DNA from: Bacteroidota bacterium
GTDB taxonomy: Bacteria; Bacteroidota; Bacteroidia; B-17B0; Aurantibacillaceae
Assembly: GCA_016702705.1 (NCBI GenBank)
Contig: JADJDM010000008.1
Location: 124,001 to 188,000, forward strand
Direction: 5' to 3'
DNA: 64,000 nucleotides
Shown here: piece after piece, positions 46,278 to 54,974 of the stretch
How positions within the stretch are numbered: the first letter of the stretch is position 1
Layout of the letters: every line of letters starts with the position of its first letter
Notes under the pieces: generated by a model
The model's database searches: none
Told to the model about the DNA's origin: nothing
The model's input: the letters and a program-made list of their open reading frames with translations, nothing else
Program-made: the position numbers and the translations under genes

Positions 46278-48353
46278 ATGAAAATAAAAACAGTGGGCAT
46301 ACACAAGTATTTATTTAGTTTAGTACTGCTTATTTTGATTAAGCAGCATTCGTTTGCACAATTAGATAGTTTGTTTCGTGTTGGTGATGCAGAAAAAGAC
46401 ATTACCAAAAGAACATCTTTACTAATCAAATTAGGTTCGCAAAATAATGAAAGCCCAATTTCAATTCCTTTAGCTCGAAAAGCTCATGAATTAGCAATAA
46501 GCATAAAGGACGATACACTTTGCGGACAAGCAATGGCTTTACTTGCGATTGCACTTAACAATAATGGAAAAAAAGATTCGGTTGATTATTACCAAAATCT
46601 TGCTCTTAAAAAATTTATTTCTTCAAAATACGATAAAGGTTTGTTTGGTTTGCTTTTTTCAAGGGCGAGGTTTTTGATGTTCAATAAACGATTTGATGAA
46701 GCTTTAGAAATTAATAAACAATTAATTGAGGTAGCCGAAAGACTTAATACACCAACCTATTTGGGTAAGGCTTATGAACGAATGGCTTCGCTGTTTGATA
46801 ATCTTAACAACTACAAAAAAGCTATTTATTATTACTCAAAATCAATTGAATGCTACAAAAAAGATTCAAATTTACAAGGTTTAGAGAATAGCTATCTATT
46901 TATTGGAAACTGTTTCCATAAGTTAAATGATCATGATACGGCTATAATGTATTATAAGTTAGGTTTGGATATTAATAAAACAACAAATAACAGTGAGCGT
47001 AAATCTAATTGTTTAATGGGTATTGGTAATGTGAATTATGCAAAAAATAATTTAGAAGAAGCGCTGAAATACTACAAAGAAGCCTTAAGTGTAAAAGCAG
47101 TAAAATACCGCGATATTAATATAATTTTAAATATAGGAACTGTTTACATGGAAATGAAAAGATACAAGGAAGCCGAAGCGTATCTTTTAGAAGCGAATGA
47201 AGTTTTTGAAAGTAGAAACAACAAAGCTGATTTAGCTCTAACATCCTTTAATTTAGCGCAATTATATGATAACCTTGGAGATTATAAGAAAGCATTTAAT
47301 TACCAAAATACGTATATCAGTATTAATGATTCTATAAACGAAGCACTAAATTCGGAAGCATTTACTGAGATTGAAGCAAAGTACCAAAGCGAAAAAAAAG
47401 AAGAACAAAACATGTTGTTAAATGAACGATTAAAAAACAAATCATTACAAATGTATTTTGCACTTGGAGGCATTTTACTTTTAGCGGGCTTAGTTTTCTT
47501 AATCTTTAGAGGATTAAGACAAAATCAAAAAGCAGCAAAAGCTCTTGCCGAAAAAAATAAAATTATTGAAGAGAAAAGTGATATTGTTGAAGAGCAAAAC
47601 AAAAGCATTAAGGACAGTATTAAATATGCTCAACGAATACAAAACGCCATACTGCCTCCAATAAAACATGTACAAGAACTTTTACCTAATTGCTTTATTT
47701 TATACAAACCCAAAGATATTGTTGCTGGTGATTTTTACTGGGTACATAAAATTAAAGATAGTTCAAAAGTTATTATTGCTGCTGCTGATTGCACTGGACA
47801 TGGTGTTCCAGGCGCAATGGTATCTGTTGTATGCTCAAATGCACTTAATCGCACCGTTAATGAATTTGGAATTACGGATACAGGTTTAATTTTAGATAAA
47901 ACAAGAGAATTGGTATTAGAAACCTTCTCTAAAAGTGAAAGTGAAGTGAAAGATGGAATGGATATTTCCATCTGTTGCATCGACTCTGAAACACATCAAA
48001 TATCTTGGAGCGGAGCTAACACACCGCTTTGGTACTTTGAGCAAGGTGTTTTAAAATTAGTGAAGCCTCAAAAACAGCCAATTGGTAAAACCGAAAATCC
48101 AAGTCCATTTGTCACGAATACACTTTCATTAAACAAAGGTGATATTCTTTATTTAATTACAGATGGTTATGCAGATCAGTTTGGTGGGCCAAAAGGAAAA
48201 AAATTCAAATACAAACAATTAGAAGAAATGCTTACCAGTGCTAGTAAACTTAATCCATCCGAACAAGAAGAGTTATTAAATAACGAATTTGAAAAATGGA
48301 GAGGCAATTTAGAGCAGGTTGACGATGTTACAATTATTGGGATTAAGCTCTAA
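46278..48353 (+). CDS. TPR-SpoIIE serine phosphatase
   Basis: 691 residues: signal peptide (LFSLVLLILIKQHSFAQ), about seven TPR repeats in the periplasm (KKAIYYYSKSIECYKK, LEEALKYYKEALSVKA, YKEAEAYLLEANEVFE), one helix (MYFALGGILLLAGLVFLIF), a coiled coil and a cytosolic SpoIIE domain (DIVAGDFYWVHKIKD, AAADCTGHGVPGAMVSV, KDGMDISICC, ITDGYADQFGGPKG). It is the counterpart of the histidine kinase layout at 35487, with a phosphatase instead of a kinase. The 3' end overlaps the next gene by 4 bases. Confidence 0.92.
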   Translation: MKIKTVGIHKYLFSLVLLILIKQHSFAQLDSLFRVGDAEKDITKRTSLLIKLGSQNNESPISIPLARKAHELAISIKDDTLCGQAMALLAIALNNNGKKDSVDYYQNLALKKFISSKYDKGLFGLLFSRARFLMFNKRFDEALEINKQLIEVAERLNTPTYLGKAYERMASLFDNLNNYKKAIYYYSKSIECYKKDSNLQGLENSYLFIGNCFHKLNDHDTAIMYYKLGLDINKTTNNSERKSNCLMGIGNVNYAKNNLEEALKYYKEALSVKAVKYRDINIILNIGTVYMEMKRYKEAEAYLLEANEVFESRNNKADLALTSFNLAQLYDNLGDYKKAFNYQNTYISINDSINEALNSEAFTEIEAKYQSEKKEEQNMLLNERLKNKSLQMYFALGGILLLAGLVFLIFRGLRQNQKAAKALAEKNKIIEEKSDIVEEQNKSIKDSIKYAQRIQNAILPPIKHVQELLPNCFILYKPKDIVAGDFYWVHKIKDSSKVIIAAADCTGHGVPGAMVSVVCSNALNRTVNEFGITDTGLILDKTRELVLETFSKSESEVKDGMDISICCIDSETHQISWSGANTPLWYFEQGVLKLVKPQKQPIGKTENPSPFVTNTLSLNKGDILYLITDGYADQFGGPKGKKFKYKQLEEMLTSASKLNPSEQEELLNNEFEKWRGNLEQVDDVTIIGIKL

Positions 48354-48763
48354 TTCGATACTTCCAATTTCTTGGCTTCAGCCTTATCCTTTGCGTCATA
48401 CTGCACCTTGACAAAAATAATAAAGAGAATAAGCAAAATGGTTGCAAAGCTTAGCGAAAATCGTAGCCATTGTTTTCTCTCTTTACTTAAGGGTACTTTA
48501 CTTTGACTCTTCATGTTTTTAAAAAGAATTACCAAATCCTTTCTAAAAATAAATCCAACAATAACATAAGGTGCAGCCATTAAAAAAAGAATTCCTTTGT
48601 TTAATCCACGTGCAATTGATTTAGGATCGTTTTCTAAATTACTTTCCGCAGCTGCTTTACACATGGCGCACTGTGCTTCTGCATCAACAGCAAACAAAAT
48701 AAGAAACACCATTGTAATAAAAACAATGGCCTTCCTCCTATCATGTTGCATGCTTACTTTCAT
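48350..48763 (-). CDS. Small membrane protein of the SCO1/DUF420 cluster
   Basis: 137 residues: an N-terminal hydrophobic segment (KAIVFITMVFLILFAVDAEA), a CAMCK motif that could bind metal or haem, and two hydrophobic segments (GILFLMAAPYVIVGFIF, RFSLSFATILLILFIIFV). I do not recognise the family with confidence. It lies 2 bases downstream of the DUF420 gene, so a role in cytochrome oxidase or copper handling is inferred from context. It converges with the TPR-SpoIIE gene. Confidence 0.65.
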   Translation of the reverse strand: MKVSMQHDRRKAIVFITMVFLILFAVDAEAQCAMCKAAAESNLENDPKSIARGLNKGILFLMAAPYVIVGFIFRKDLVILFKNMKSQSKVPLSKERKQWLRFSLSFATILLILFIIFVKVQYDAKDKAEAKKLEVSN

Positions 48764-48765
48764 TT

Positions 48766-49338
48766 TTAGAAATTATAATAAGGCTTAATCATAAAATAAA
48801 CCACTACACCTGTTATTGCAACATATAACCATAATGGAAAAGTATAACGTGCTAATTTTTTATGTTTCTCTACTTGGTTTGTCCAACCAAAATGAAAAGT
48901 AATAAGCACCATCGGAAAAACTATTCCTGCCAATAAAATATGTGAACTTAGGATGAAGAAATAAATACTTCTCATAGAACCCGCTGCGGTTAATTCTTCT
49001 GGACTAATTTGTCCATCATGGTTTAAATCTCCGTAACGAGTATCTGGAATAAAATAATGAGCTGTTACATACATTAATAAAAATAATGCGGATAAAGTCA
49101 TTGCAGTTAAATTCAATTTTTTATGCAAAGCGATTTTCTTTTGTTTTACTGCAATAAAAGTCATTATTAAAACCAAACTCACAATTGCATTTGTACCTGC
49201 AATAAACTTAGGTAAGGAAAATATAAACGCTGGAACGCTATCTGGAACAGGTAATACATGGCGATTCAATAAACTCACCAAACCCATTACTACAACAGTA
49301 AGAATAGCTGCCCAGATGTATGCTTTTTTATTACTCAT
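48766..49338 (-). CDS. DUF420 membrane protein with an EF-hand-like loop
   Basis: 190 residues with about five membrane helices, of the DUF420 family found next to SCO1 and oxidase genes. Conserved histidines lie at helix ends (IALHKKLNL, YVTAHYF, ILSSHILLAG). Between two helices there is DLNHDGQISPEE (residues 104-115), a canonical 12-residue EF-hand calcium loop with ligands at positions 1, 3, 5 and 12. It shares one base with sco1 (stop/start overlap). Function in oxidase maturation is inferred. Confidence 0.85.
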   Translation of the reverse strand: MSNKKAYIWAAILTVVVMGLVSLLNRHVLPVPDSVPAFIFSLPKFIAGTNAIVSLVLIMTFIAVKQKKIALHKKLNLTAMTLSALFLLMYVTAHYFIPDTRYGDLNHDGQISPEELTAAGSMRSIYFFILSSHILLAGIVFPMVLITFHFGWTNQVEKHKKLARYTFPLWLYVAITGVVVYFMIKPYYNF

Positions 49339-49967
49339 TATTTTTCAGTCTTTAATAGTTTAATATCTTCAATTAATTTGTTTACCATGATGCTATCCGT
49401 GCCATCGTAAGTTCCTCTAATTCTTTTTTGCTTATCAATTAACAATAAAAATTCACTGTGTATAAAACCTTCAGCTGTACCATCATCTTCAACTGCATTA
49501 ATTAAATAACTAGTTTTTGCTAAATCATAAATTGCAGGTTTAGGTCCGGTTAGCAAATGCCATTTGTTTTTAACTGCCCCGTATTTCGCCCCGTATTGCG
49601 CAAGTACTTCAACAGTATCGTTTGAAGGATTTATGGTATGAGACAAAAACAATATTTCATTATCCGTGTTATATGCTTGTGCAACTCTTCCCAATTGAGT
49701 ATTCATACGCGGACAAATACTTTGACAGGTAGCGAAAAAGAAATTAGCAATGTAAATTTTATCTTTTGTTGTTGAGTCGCTAACTTTTTCTCCAAACTGA
49801 TTGGTAAAAGAAAAGGGGGCAATGGTATGATACATGGTATCACCGTTATTTAATTTTTTTGGTCCAATTACTGGGAATAACAAAGTGTTCTTTTTCTCTT
49901 CTGTTTCTTTATTCCCACAAGAAGCAAGAACAAAAATTATTAATAAACTATAAATTACTGATTTCAT
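49338..49967 (-). CDS. SCO1/SenC-family copper chaperone, lipoprotein
   Basis: 209 residues with a lipobox (LIIFVLASCGN). The SCO motif CQSIC (ATCQSICPRMNTQL) carries the two copper-binding Cys, and the later conserved His is in FIHSEFLLLID. SCO proteins deliver copper to the CuA site of cytochrome oxidase. It is followed by the DUF420 gene and preceded 3 bases away by a Cys-less paralogue. Confidence 0.93.
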   Translation of the reverse strand: MKSVIYSLLIIFVLASCGNKETEEKKNTLLFPVIGPKKLNNGDTMYHTIAPFSFTNQFGEKVSDSTTKDKIYIANFFFATCQSICPRMNTQLGRVAQAYNTDNEILFLSHTINPSNDTVEVLAQYGAKYGAVKNKWHLLTGPKPAIYDLAKTSYLINAVEDDGTAEGFIHSEFLLLIDKQKRIRGTYDGTDSIMVNKLIEDIKLLKTEK

Positions 49968-49970
49968 ATT

Positions 49971-50690
49971 TTATTTCTTTTCGATTTTATTTACATCCTG
50001 CATGTTTGCATGCTCATCTTTTAATACCAAATGCTTGTATTCTTCAATCATTCTTTTCACTTCCGAAATATATGTTGGATCATAATAACCACGTATGTGA
50101 CGGTCTTTATCAACTAATACAGCAAAATAATTAAATACGTGAATGGGTTTTTGGTTGAAGAATATTTTGCGGATTGAGTCGTATTCTTCTCTCTCATATA
50201 CTCTTAGTGCACGATAAAAGAAATTATTCATTGTTATTCCTAGTGAATCTTTTAGATATTCATCATAGTAATTAGAGTTGTTTTTTAAAGGATAAGTATC
50301 CGAAGATTGAGTTTGAATAATATATACATCCAACATATCCAATTTTTCCTTCTTATACTTTTCAAACTCAAGTAAGCCTGCTAATTTTTCCTGCTGATTT
50401 TTATCTACAAACAAAACCAATTTTGCTCCTGATTGTTTTTTTGAAGAATCTTTTTCAAAGTATGCAACTGAGTATGGATTACCAGCTGAATCAACTTTTG
50501 ATTCTTGCCAAATTTTCCCAAACTCTAAAGCACTTTCAGGAACAGTATAATAAATCGTGTCTCCTTTTGCATCGATAGTCTTAGGCCCATAATAAGCCAT
50601 TTTCTTAAAATTAACTTCAGAATACTCAAAGAAAAAATAAATGAGTGATGGAATTAAAATAATTAGGACGAGGATAACTTTTTTCTTCAC
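49971..50690 (-). CDS. SCO1-like membrane-anchored protein lacking the CxxxC motif
   Basis: 239 residues with an N-terminal membrane helix (VILVLIILIPSLIYFFF). The segment FGPKTIDAKGDTIYYTV corresponds to IGPKKLNNGDTMYHTI of the next gene, and FAVLVDKDRHIRGYYDPTYI to FLLLIDKQKRIRGTYDGTDS, so it is a divergent SCO-like (thioredoxin-fold) paralogue. No cysteine is present at the copper site, so it cannot bind copper like SCO1. It leads the four-gene cluster. Function unknown. Confidence 0.75.
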   Translation of the reverse strand: MKKKVILVLIILIPSLIYFFFEYSEVNFKKMAYYGPKTIDAKGDTIYYTVPESALEFGKIWQESKVDSAGNPYSVAYFEKDSSKKQSGAKLVLFVDKNQQEKLAGLLEFEKYKKEKLDMLDVYIIQTQSSDTYPLKNNSNYYDEYLKDSLGITMNNFFYRALRVYEREEYDSIRKIFFNQKPIHVFNYFAVLVDKDRHIRGYYDPTYISEVKRMIEEYKHLVLKDEHANMQDVNKIEKK

Positions 50691-50726
50691 GGCAAAATAA
50701 ATTTATTCGCTTGCAAAATAGCGGCG

Positions 50727-50734
50727 CAAAGATA
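50727..50734 (-). promoter_or_regulatory. -7 promoter box (TATCTTTG) of the SCO1 cluster
   Basis: The minus strand reads TATCTTTG, 36 bases upstream of the ATG at 50690. No TTG at 20-nt spacing. Confidence 0.45.
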
Positions 50735-50777
50735 CAGATTTAAGTAGTAATTAGATTCAGAAAAAAGGAAACTATTA

Positions 50778-52184
50778 TCAGTATCCTAATATTTTCAACA
50801 TGCTTTTATAACTCTGCTCCTTTGCAAAAAGCTTCATGCTAATTTCATCGGTTTCTTCGTCTCTATCAACTAACACGTGCTTAGGCGCAGGTATTAAACA
50901 ATGTTGCGTTCCACCATAACCACTTAATGCTTCTTGATATGCACCTGTGTGGAAGAAACCGACATATAGAGGTTGTTTTTCATTAGGATCTAATTTTGGC
51001 AAAAACACTTGATTAGTATGTGCTTCTGATGCATAATAATCCATACTATCACAGGTTAATCCACCTAAGTTTACAGGTTGATACGGTTTATCCCAGTGAT
51101 TAATTGCTAATAGGATAAAACGCTGGTTAATCCCCCAAGTATCGGGCAAACTGGTAATAAAAGAACTATCAATCATGTACCAAGTTTCTCTATCATTTTG
51201 TTGCTTGCTATCTATAACCGAGTACAATGCTGCCCCGCTTTCTCCTACTGTGTATGAGCCAAATTCGGTAAAAATATGCGGTTCCATAATATCACGCTCA
51301 TCGCAAAAGCTTTTTATTTGCTCCACAATTTCCTCAATCATGTATTCATAATCATACTCAAAACCTAAAGAAGTGCGAATTGGCATTCCACCACCAATAT
51401 TTAATGAATCAAGTGTTGGACAAATTTTCTTCAACTCGTAATAAATATTCATACATTTTATTAATTCTGTCCAATAATAAATTGTATCCTTTATTCCAGT
51501 ATTTATGAAAAAATGAAGCAGTTTTAGCTCAAATTTGGGGTTATTTTGTATTTTTTCCTTATAATAGTCGAAAATCTCGTTGCTTCTAATTCCTAATCTT
51601 GAGCTATAAAATGCAAAACTTGGTTCCTCTTCGGTAGAAATTCTAATACCCAATTGCGTTTTTGGAGCCTTTACATTTTTGTTATAATATTCAATTTCAT
51701 CCTTATGGTCTAAAACCGGAATTACATTAAAACCATCGTTAATAAGCTCAGTGATATTCTGCTTGTAAGCTGTAGTTTTGTATCCATTACAAATGATGTA
51801 AGTCTCTTTGTTGATCTTTCCTTTCTTATATTGCTCCTTCATTATCTGTATGTCGTATGCAGATGAAGTCTCAATATGTACATCATTATCCAACACTTCG
51901 TCCAACACGAAAGAGAAATGAGAGCTCTTAGTACAGTAACAATAAACGTACTTACTTCTATAATCAACCTTCGCCATCGCCACATGAAATAATCGTTTCG
52001 CCTTCTGTATTTGCGAACCAATTTTTGGCAAATAGGAGATTTTAGTTGGTGTTTGATACTGCTTAACAACATCCATTAATCGTATTCCATTGAAATACAA
52101 CTCATTATCGATTACCTCAAATGGTTCTTGTGGAAAATTGAAGGTTTGCTCAATTAAATTTTGGTAGGTGTTTTGCTTAATCAT
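50778..52184 (-). CDS. speA: Arginine decarboxylase (fold III, PLP-dependent)
   Basis: 468 residues, the compact Bacteroidota form. It decarboxylates arginine to agmatine for polyamine synthesis. The PLP Lys is in VYCYCTKSSHFSFVLDEV. Substrate-side motifs are LNIGGGMPI, EFGSYTVGESGA and the active-site Cys region LGGLTCDSMDYY. It is divergent from the arginase-family gene at 52428, an arginine-use arrangement. Confidence 0.9.
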   Translation of the reverse strand: MIKQNTYQNLIEQTFNFPQEPFEVIDNELYFNGIRLMDVVKQYQTPTKISYLPKIGSQIQKAKRLFHVAMAKVDYRSKYVYCYCTKSSHFSFVLDEVLDNDVHIETSSAYDIQIMKEQYKKGKINKETYIICNGYKTTAYKQNITELINDGFNVIPVLDHKDEIEYYNKNVKAPKTQLGIRISTEEEPSFAFYSSRLGIRSNEIFDYYKEKIQNNPKFELKLLHFFINTGIKDTIYYWTELIKCMNIYYELKKICPTLDSLNIGGGMPIRTSLGFEYDYEYMIEEIVEQIKSFCDERDIMEPHIFTEFGSYTVGESGAALYSVIDSKQQNDRETWYMIDSSFITSLPDTWGINQRFILLAINHWDKPYQPVNLGGLTCDSMDYYASEAHTNQVFLPKLDPNEKQPLYVGFFHTGAYQEALSGYGGTQHCLIPAPKHVLVDRDEETDEISMKLFAKEQSYKSMLKILGY

Positions 52185-52220
52185 ATCAAATCTAAGTTAC
52201 TTACTTGTACAAGTGAATAG

Positions 52221-52228
52221 CAAATGTA
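52221..52228 (-). promoter_or_regulatory. -7 promoter box (TACATTTG) of arginine decarboxylase
   Basis: Minus-strand TACATTTG fits TAnnTTTG, 36 bases upstream of the start at 52184. It faces the arginase promoter in the 243-base divergent gap. Confidence 0.45.
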
Positions 52229-52399
52229 AGTGATTTAGATTGGATTATTTTGTTCTTTTCGACTAATTTAAGGTTAAATAATTGTATAGTTTAAGTTGAA
52301 CTAAACGTTTTGGGTAAGAAACACAAAGTAGAAGTGCGAGCTTTAGTCAATAAAATAGGGCATTTCGGAGGTTTTCAATGCTTTTTAGCTGATTTTTGG

Positions 52400-52407
52400 T
52401 ATCTTTG
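52400..52407 (+). promoter_or_regulatory. -7 promoter box (TATCTTTG) of the arginase-family gene
   Basis: TATCTTTG fits TAnnTTTG, 20 bases before the ATG at 52428. No TTG 20 nt upstream. Confidence 0.5.
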
Positions 52408-52427
52408 CCTCTCAAAAATTAGATATT

Positions 52428-53384
52428 ATGATTAAGCCAATCAAGTTAATTGAAGTAAAATCAGAAATTGGAGCAGGAACACGCGGGGCAAGTATGGGAG
52501 TGGATGCAATTAAAATTGCTGCATTGGATTTTGGTAGCCCCTTCTTCAAAAAATTTAAAAGTGTAGAAATACCAACCGAAAATAATTTATTGCTTGAGCC
52601 AGTTGTTCACGATTATGCTAAACGTATTAAAGGTGTGTTTGCTTTAAACGAACGTTTAGCTGCCGAATTACAAAAAACATTAATAAAAGAAAATTCAATT
52701 CCAATTGTTTTAGCAGGAGATCACAGTTCGGCTTTAGGAACCATTGCAGGTTTAAAAATGGCTTATCCAACTAAACGCTTAGGTGTAATTTGGATTGATG
52801 CACATGCTGATATTCATTCGCCTTACACTACTCCATCAGGTAACATGCACGGAATGCCAATTGCATGCAGCTTAGCTGAAGACAACAAAGACAAGCAAAT
52901 AAATAAATTAGATGACGAGACATCTGAATACTGGGAAAAATTAAAAAATCTTGGTGGCATTACTCCAAAAATAAATTACAACGACTTAGTATATATTGCG
53001 CTTCGTGATTTTGAAGCACCAGAAGATTATTTAATTAAGAAAAATAAAGTGCGCGTTTTTAACTTGCAAGAAATTAGAAAAAAAGCAGTTGAACGTGTCG
53101 CAATCGAATCATTAAACTACTTAGATGCTTGCGATATGATTTATGTGAGTTTTGATGTAGACAGTATGGACTCTCGTATCTCTTCGGGTACAGGAACTCC
53201 AGTACCAAACGGTATTACTGAAAAAGAAGCGGGCAATTTAATTTATTACATCATGAGAAGCAAAAAAATTGTTTGTTTTGAAATGGTAGAAATTAATCCA
53301 ACCTTAGATAAAGAAAATTTAATGGCTGAAAATGCTTTTGAAATTTTACAAAAAGCAACTAACCAGTTGAGCCACGATTTTTAA
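52428..53384 (+). CDS. Arginase/agmatinase family hydrolase
   Basis: 318 residues of the binuclear manganese ureohydrolase family. Metal-binding motifs are LAGDHSSALG, WIDAHADIHSP and SFDVDSMDSRISSGTGTP. The N-terminal VKSEIGAGTRGASMGVDA is typical of the Bacteroidota arginase group. Being divergent from arginine decarboxylase it could hydrolyse arginine or agmatine; the sequence does not decide. Confidence 0.92.
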   Translation: MIKPIKLIEVKSEIGAGTRGASMGVDAIKIAALDFGSPFFKKFKSVEIPTENNLLLEPVVHDYAKRIKGVFALNERLAAELQKTLIKENSIPIVLAGDHSSALGTIAGLKMAYPTKRLGVIWIDAHADIHSPYTTPSGNMHGMPIACSLAEDNKDKQINKLDDETSEYWEKLKNLGGITPKINYNDLVYIALRDFEAPEDYLIKKNKVRVFNLQEIRKKAVERVAIESLNYLDACDMIYVSFDVDSMDSRISSGTGTPVPNGITEKEAGNLIYYIMRSKKIVCFEMVEINPTLDKENLMAENAFEILQKATNQLSHDF

Positions 53385-53400
53385 TTAATAAAGATTTATT

Positions 53401-54480
53401 TTGAAGACTTGTTTTGTTGTTGTATTTTTAGGATACAATGATAAAACAAGTTTTTTGGTTTTGATGATGTTGTGCTGCCAATTTTTGAATGCGCAGAGTA
53501 TAGTTTCTGGTTTTGTTAGAAACGCATCGGATAAAACTGCAATTCCTAAATGCGCCGTAATTTTGAAAGGAAACGATGGCAGTTTAGTGCAAACAAAAAC
53601 AGATAGTTTAGGAACTTACCATTTAAAACTCAAAGCAAATACTGAGTATGACGTTTACACCTCAACAGACAAATATACAACTACACCAACTGCCAAATTA
53701 GGATTCCTAGCCTCGGATGATCATTATATACTTCAAACAAACGATACTAACAAAGTTTTTACAAAAGATTTTGAACTAACAAAAGTTTGGGGTTGCGGGC
53801 CTGTTTCAGAACCAATAGTATTCCAAAAGAACTCGACAACATTTTTACCACAATATGGGACCCGTGATGATTATACTGATTCAAGTTATTATGAACCCGA
53901 AAATATCATTAAACGCCTTTATACTATCCTTAAAACTAACCCTACAATTGTAATTGAATTATCTGGGCATTGCAGCACAATGAAAAAAGAGAAACTTCTT
54001 CGCAAAGAGCAGAGAAAGTAAAAATGAGCTAGTAAACTGGTAAAAAGTTTTTCTTTGATAGTTGTGGCGATTCTTTAGCGAAAAATCAAAGAAGAACTTG
54101 TTAAACGAGGCATAAATGAAAAACGCTTAATATGTAAAGGTTATGGTGATAGCAAATTAAAAGTTACTGAAACTGAAATTAAAATCAAAAAGGATGAAAA
54201 CGTCTTTGAATGTTTAAATATGTTAATGTTGTCTGTTCTGAGAGCTCAACGGAGAGGAAGAAAGTGGGGCGACGAAACTAAAATCCCAGGCGGTCATTAA
54301 AAAAGTCAAGACAAAAGAGGAAAAGGAATCTCTTAATGCGCTAAACAGAAGATGTGTTTTCAAAATCCTAAGCTGGGATTTCGATGATGGCACTCCTAAA
54401 AAAACAGAAACACCAACTTACAAACCACCTATTCAAAAAGAAGGTGAACAAGAAAATTTACTTCCAATAAACCCTAAATA
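53401..54480 (+). pseudogene. OmpA-family outer-membrane protein, broken by several frameshifts
   Basis: The first part (signal peptide ending MMLCCQFLNAQ, a CarboxypepD_reg-like domain VSGFVRNASDKTAIPKCAVI, then FQKNSTTFLPQYGT and TIVIELSGHCSTM) reads to a stop at 54019-54021. The OmpA-like peptidoglycan-binding core continues in other frames (KIKEELVKRGINEKRLICKG, LKVTETEIK) up to a final stop at 54478-54480. At least three shifts are needed at 53.98-54.30 kb. The start (TTG 53401) is uncertain, as the N-terminus also looks off. The density of breaks is higher than elsewhere, so true decay is possible. Confidence 0.65.
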
Positions 54481-54511
54481 ATTTTTATATTTAAATCTTA
54501 ATACAAAACCC

Positions 54512-54928
54512 ATGTTTGACAATTTATTAAAACTAGTAACAGAAAATGCTTCGGATGCAATCATCAATAACAATGCAATTCCCAACGAAAAAAACAACGA
54601 AGCAATTAATCTAACAAGTAATTCAATATTCGACACGCTTAAATCTCAAGCAAGTGGTGGTAATATGAATGATATTTTAAGCATGTTTAATTCGGGCTCA
54701 TCCAGCAGCGTCAATAATGCAATTAGTTCAAATGTTGTTCAATCATTAAGCTCCAAACTTAATATCGAACCTCAGCAAGCGCAATCTGTTGCTAACACAC
54801 TTATTCCGCAAGTAATGAACCAATTGGTTAAAAAAACCAACGACCCTAGCGACAGTTCGTTCGATTTAAAAGACATTATGGGTTCTTTAGGCGGAAACAT
54901 GGGCGGATTGGATAGTTTATTTAAGTAA
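54512..54928 (+). CDS. DUF937-like small cytosolic protein
   Basis: 138 residues rich in Asn/Ser, starting MFDNLLKLVTENASDAIINN and with the DUF937-like helical pattern (SNVVQSLSSKLNIEPQQAQS, VANTLIPQVMNQLV) and a Gly-rich end (GSLGGNMGGLDSLFK). The family (YidB-like) has no clear function. The gene is intact. Confidence 0.75.
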   Translation: MFDNLLKLVTENASDAIINNNAIPNEKNNEAINLTSNSIFDTLKSQASGGNMNDILSMFNSGSSSSVNNAISSNVVQSLSSKLNIEPQQAQSVANTLIPQVMNQLVKKTNDPSDSSFDLKDIMGSLGGNMGGLDSLFK

Positions 54929-54958
54929 AAACCTGTTTTTTTTCTCTTAACAAATCGT

Positions 54959-54966
54959 TACTTTTG
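54959..54966 (+). promoter_or_regulatory. -7 promoter box (TACTTTTG) just before a GTG start
   Basis: TACTTTTG fits TAnnTTTG and ends only 8 bases before the GTG at 54975. If used, the transcript is nearly leaderless. No TTG 20 nt upstream. Confidence 0.4.
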
Positions 54967-54974
54967 CGCCTCGC

